DNA of 7,416 bases from Actinomycetota bacterium. GTDB taxonomy: Bacteria > Actinomycetota > Acidimicrobiia > Acidimicrobiales > CADCTF01. How positions within the stretch are numbered: the first letter of the stretch is position 1; the number at the start of each line of letters is the position of its first letter. Below are positions 5,490 through 7,416 of the stretch, piece after piece. Under the pieces are notes generated by a model. That model did no database searches and was not told where the DNA came from. It saw nothing but the letters and a program-made list of their open reading frames with translations. Location of the stretch: contig JAHWJQ010000101.1 of assembly GCA_019348305.1 (NCBI GenBank), forward strand, positions 1-7,416, given 5' to 3'. The translations under genes and the position numbers were made by a program.

Positions 5490-7180
5490 TGACGGGGCCC
5501 GAAGTCCTGGCTGAGAGCGTTGACCTCCCGGGCCACGTGGCGGGGAAGGAACGACCACTTGTGGATGATCCCGAAGCCGGGCGACTCGGCCCAGCCGGCG
5601 AAGGCGTCGGGCCGGAAGGCGTAGCGCTCGTCGGGGTAGTAGAGGGGGACGGAGGTGGGCTGGCGGTTGAACAGCTCCTGCATCTCGAACATCACCGCCG
5701 TCCGCTCGGGGACCGTCGTGGTCGCCTTCCACCGCTCGAACAGGGCATCCCACTCGGGGTAGGGGACCTTCGGCGACTGCCACAGGTACCCGGAGCGGTG
5801 CGACATGATGAACTGCGTCGGGTCGCCGACGCCATGGGCCCCGATCTCGGCGACGGTGAAGTCGAAGTCGCGGGAACCGGCCACGGCCTTGAGGCCCGCC
5901 GCGTCGACCGCCTGCACGGTGGCGGCGATCCCGACCGCCTTGAGGTGACCGGCAACCAGCTCGGCCGCCCGGACGTGGGTGGGCTCGGAGCCGTTGGCCT
6001 TGATGGTGAATGCCAGCGGCTCGCCCGACGGCCGCTGGCGGACCCCGTCGCCGTCGCCGTCGGTGTAGCCGAGGCCATCGAGGATCCGGCGAGCCTCGGC
6101 GGCGTCGCTGGGGGTGGAGAGCTTCGGGTTGGTCCACGGCGAGTCGGGGTGCGGGTAGCCCTTGTCCGCCGGGCGCCCCTGGCCGAGCACGACGGTGCCC
6201 AGGAGGTCGGCGCGGTCGATCGAGCGGGACACGGCCCGGCGGAACTCGGGGACGTCGAAGGGCGGCCTCAGGAAGTTCATGCGCAGCTCGGTGAACTTGA
6301 GCGGCTTGGTGGTGACCACCTTCAGCCCCCGCTGGCGGCCGAACTGCTGGACGAGCTCGGGCGGCACCGACCGGATGGTGGCGTCGACCTCGCCCGTGCG
6401 CAGCGCGGTGAAGGTGGCGTTGACGTCGGGGATGATGGGCATCACCAACTCGCCCACCAGCGGGGCGCCGGCGAAGTAGTCGGCGTTGGCGGTGAAGCGG
6501 TAACCGGAGGTGGGGCTGTAGTCGGTGAGCCGGTACGGGCCGGTGCCGACGGGAAGTCCGGTGTACTCGGCCGGCTTGGCGACGCCCTCGAAGAGGTGGC
6601 GGGGCAGGATGGGGACGTAGGACAGGGTGATGGGGCCGAGGTCGGGGCAGGCGAACGCGCACGTAAGCCTCACGGTGTCGGCGTCCACGATTTCCGAGGA
6701 CTGGATCGTCGGCACGTCGTTCACGTGGTGGGTCCAGCTGCCGACCGGCGGCGCAGTCTTGAAGTACCGGAAGGTGAACGCCACGTCGTCGGCGGTGAAG
6801 GGGCGGCCGTCCTGCCAGGTGACGCCCCGACGGATGCGGGCCTCCCACGTGCGGGGGTCGACCTGGCGGATCTGCTCGGCCAGCCAGGGCCGCCCCTCGC
6901 CTACGTAGGGGCTGGGCGACAGCAGGGTGTCGTACACCAGCTCCAGCAGGCGGGGATCGGCGTCGACGAAGACGTTCAGCGGCCCACGGTCCTGGTCGAC
7001 GGCGATGGTGAGCCGCTCGACTGGCTGGGGCGTCCTGGCCGGCGCTGCCCCCCGGTCGCCGGCGCCGTCGCCGGCGCCGGAGCACCCGGCGGCGGCCAAC
7101 GCGGTGGCGACGACCAGCGCCGCCGGCCTCCACCGCCCGGTCAGCCCTGCCCTCATCCCTTCGATCCCGATGCCGCCCAT
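5486..7180 (-). CDS. Extracellular solute-binding lipoprotein, family 5 (peptide/nickel ABC importer)
   Basis: The substrate receptor of the importer, 564 residues, anchored outside the membrane. I chose ATG 7180-7178 because AAGGGGGAG lies four bases upstream; a TTG six codons earlier overlaps that ribosome site. A type II signal peptide is visible: positive GRWRP (15-19), a hydrophobic run, then AAAGC with Cys33 as the lipidated residue (Ala rather than Leu at -3). A flexible Gly/Asp/Ala/Pro linker follows (34-53). The mature domain has the SBP family 5 hallmarks: RRGVTWQDGRPFTADDVAFTF (117-137), VGTGPYRL (211-218), FRRAVSRSIDR (313-323) and GYTDGDGDGV (371-380). Cys174 and Cys178 (TCAFAC) could form a disulfide. 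The family covers oligopeptides, nickel, nickel or metal chelates, haem and sugars; nothing in the fold alone settles the ligand. It is first in the operon, as usual, and probably the most abundant product. Confidence 0.95.
   Translation of the reverse strand: MGGIGIEGMRAGLTGRWRPAALVVATALAAAGCSGAGDGAGDRGAAPARTPQPVERLTIAVDQDRGPLNVFVDADPRLLELVYDTLLSPSPYVGEGRPWLAEQIRQVDPRTWEARIRRGVTWQDGRPFTADDVAFTFRYFKTAPPVGSWTHHVNDVPTIQSSEIVDADTVRLTCAFACPDLGPITLSYVPILPRHLFEGVAKPAEYTGLPVGTGPYRLTDYSPTSGYRFTANADYFAGAPLVGELVMPIIPDVNATFTALRTGEVDATIRSVPPELVQQFGRQRGLKVVTTKPLKFTELRMNFLRPPFDVPEFRRAVSRSIDRADLLGTVVLGQGRPADKGYPHPDSPWTNPKLSTPSDAAEARRILDGLGYTDGDGDGVRQRPSGEPLAFTIKANGSEPTHVRAAELVAGHLKAVGIAATVQAVDAAGLKAVAGSRDFDFTVAEIGAHGVGDPTQFIMSHRSGYLWQSPKVPYPEWDALFERWKATTTVPERTAVMFEMQELFNRQPTSVPLYYPDERYAFRPDAFAGWAESPGFGIIHKWSFLPRHVAREVNALSQDFGPRQ
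7056..7079. repeat. Perfect 12-base tandem duplication in the lipoprotein linker
   Basis: TCGCCGGCGCCG occurs twice in direct tandem. On the coding strand it encodes the repeated GAGD of the linker just after the lipidated cysteine. This is in frame, so it only changes linker length, and it may be a slippage-prone site. Confidence 0.6.
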
Positions 7181-7184
7181 GTCG

Positions 7185-7193
7185 CTCCCCCTT
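7185..7193 (-). promoter_or_regulatory. Shine-Dalgarno for the solute-binding protein
   Basis: The minus strand reads AAGGGGGAG, then CGAC, then ATG (7180-7178). This well-placed purine run favours ATG 7180 over TTG 7198, which would put the ribosome site inside the gene. Confidence 0.65.
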
Positions 7194-7209
7194 GCCAAAC
7201 CGGCGCTGG

Positions 7210-7223
7210 TTAGGTTCGCCTAA
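7210..7223. promoter_or_regulatory. DtxR/IdeR-like inverted repeat (possible metal-dependent operator)
   Basis: The sequence TTAGG-TTCG-CCTAA lies 30 bases upstream of the solute-binding protein start and 59 upstream of the divergent methyltransferase start. Against the 19-base iron-box consensus TTAGGTTAGSCTAACCTAA it matches 13 of the first 14 positions but none of the last five. It would therefore be one dimer site rather than the full two-dimer box. A minus-strand -35-like TTGACC (7240-7235) would put the -10 region at about 7217-7211, inside this repeat, which fits a repressor blocking the importer promoter. The match is direct; metal control is inference. Confidence 0.45.
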
Positions 7224-7240
7224 GAGCGGCTGTGGGTCAA
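7211..7240 (-). promoter_or_regulatory. Candidate promoter of the seven-gene operon
   Basis: TTGACC (7240-7235) is a fair -35 element. With a spacing of 17-18 bases the -10 would be GAACCT or AACCTA, a poor match. Transcription would then begin near 7205, leaving a 5' leader of about 25 bases that carries the Shine-Dalgarno. No riboswitch-sized leader is possible in this gap. Confidence 0.25.
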
Positions 7241-7269
7241 GCCTTACATAGAGTCGGGAAGGGCATCGC

Positions 7270-7275
7270 TACAGT
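7270..7275 (+). promoter_or_regulatory. Candidate -10 element for a leaderless transcript
   Basis: TACAGT fits the TAnnnT pattern common to actinobacterial -10 elements and ends seven bases before GTG 7283. Transcription would thus start at or next to the start codon. No convincing -35 is seen, and the only purine-rich run (GGGAAGGG, 7256-7263) lies about 19 bases from the GTG, too far to act as a ribosome site. Confidence 0.4.
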
Positions 7276-7282
7276 CGCCGCG

Positions 7283-7416
7283 GTGGCGGGTGCACCGGAT
7301 CCCTTCGTCCAGAGCTTCTTCTGGCCGGTGGCCGGGCGAGCCGTCAGCGCCGGCGTGACCCTCGGCATCTTCGAAGCACTCGCTGGTGCGCCGGCATCGT
7401 CGGCGGAGCTGGCCGC
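7283..7416 (+). CDS. SAM-dependent methyltransferase, N-terminal dimerisation part (runs off right edge)
   Basis: A divergent gene with 44 complete codons visible, starting at GTG 7283. The product begins VAGAPDPFVQSFFWPVAGR, then AVSAGVTLGIFEAL and AGAPASSAELA. That pattern (a helix, then LGIFxxL, then a helix-turn entered by xSAxELA) is the winged-helix dimerisation domain found ahead of the catalytic domain in small-molecule O-methyltransferases of the acetylserotonin/caffeate type and related SAM enzymes. The catalytic domain with its GxGxG motif would lie beyond the window, so the substrate cannot be judged. The similar LGIFxxL pattern also occurs at the start of some winged-helix regulators, but the phenylalanine/tryptophan-rich lead-in fits the methyltransferases better. 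It shares the gap of about 100 bases with the importer operon and may share its regulation. The first codon is probably used without a ribosome binding site. Confidence 0.65.
   Translation, partial: MAGAPDPFVQSFFWPVAGRAVSAGVTLGIFEALAGAPASSAELA

Noticed and set aside
5489..7213. Long plus-strand open frame (about 570 codons) opposite the solute-binding protein
   Set aside because: It mirrors a clear SBP family 5 gene. The translation is Gly/Arg/Val/His-rich with no recognisable domain, which is the usual antisense shadow in very GC-rich DNA.
7181..7282. Metal or cofactor riboswitch (cobalamin, NiCo) ahead of the importer
   Set aside because: The gap is only about 100 bases and is shared by two divergent promoters. 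The predicted leader is about 25 bases, with no room for such a structure.
1..7416. CRISPR arrays, insertion sequences, tRNA or rRNA genes
   Set aside because: No spaced direct repeats, transposase-like frames, terminal inverted repeats or RNA gene signatures were seen. Genes fill the window with only short gaps (143-199 and 7181-7282), and composition is uniform.

Overview
This is a very GC-rich window in which third codon positions are almost all G or C. It has GTG starts, pervasive stop/start overlaps and a probable leaderless promoter. Together these suggest an actinomycete-type bacterium (Actinomycetota); the sequence does not fix a lower rank.

Nearly the whole window is one minus-strand operon of seven genes, read from about 7180 down to 200. 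In order they are: a lipoprotein solute-binding protein of the peptide/nickel class (SBP family 5); a DppB/NikB-type permease; a DppC/NikC-type permease fused to a DppD/NikD-type ATPase; a separate DppF/NikE-type ATPase; two related soluble proteins with a ThuA/glutamine-amidotransferase-like look (paralogs A and B); and a small protein resembling the FmdE fold. Five of the six junctions are exact 4-base ATGA/GTGA overlaps and the sixth is a 13-base overlap. The seven genes are therefore almost certainly cotranscribed and translationally coupled. The first four make a complete importer; the last three are not standard parts of a peptide transporter and have no assigned function here.

The gap of about 100 bases at 7181-7282 separates this operon from a divergent plus-strand gene. 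It holds a TTAGG-N4-CCTAA inverted repeat that matches 13 of the first 14 positions of the DtxR/IdeR iron-box consensus. The divergent gene looks like the N-terminal dimerisation part of a small-molecule SAM methyltransferase and runs off the right edge. It probably starts at a leaderless GTG behind a TACAGT -10 element.

At the left end, a short hairpin sits on the last stop codon of the operon. Beyond it a further minus-strand reading frame starts near 142 and runs off the left edge; it is not recognised.

My reading, which is inference, is a metal- or metallophore-responsive importer (nickel, cobalt, iron or zinc chelate) with an undescribed three-protein cytosolic module. The substrate could equally be a peptide. 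The support for metal is the iron-box-like site, the short NikD/NikE-sized ATPases without the C-terminal cysteine cluster of Dpp ATPases, and the FmdE-like partner.
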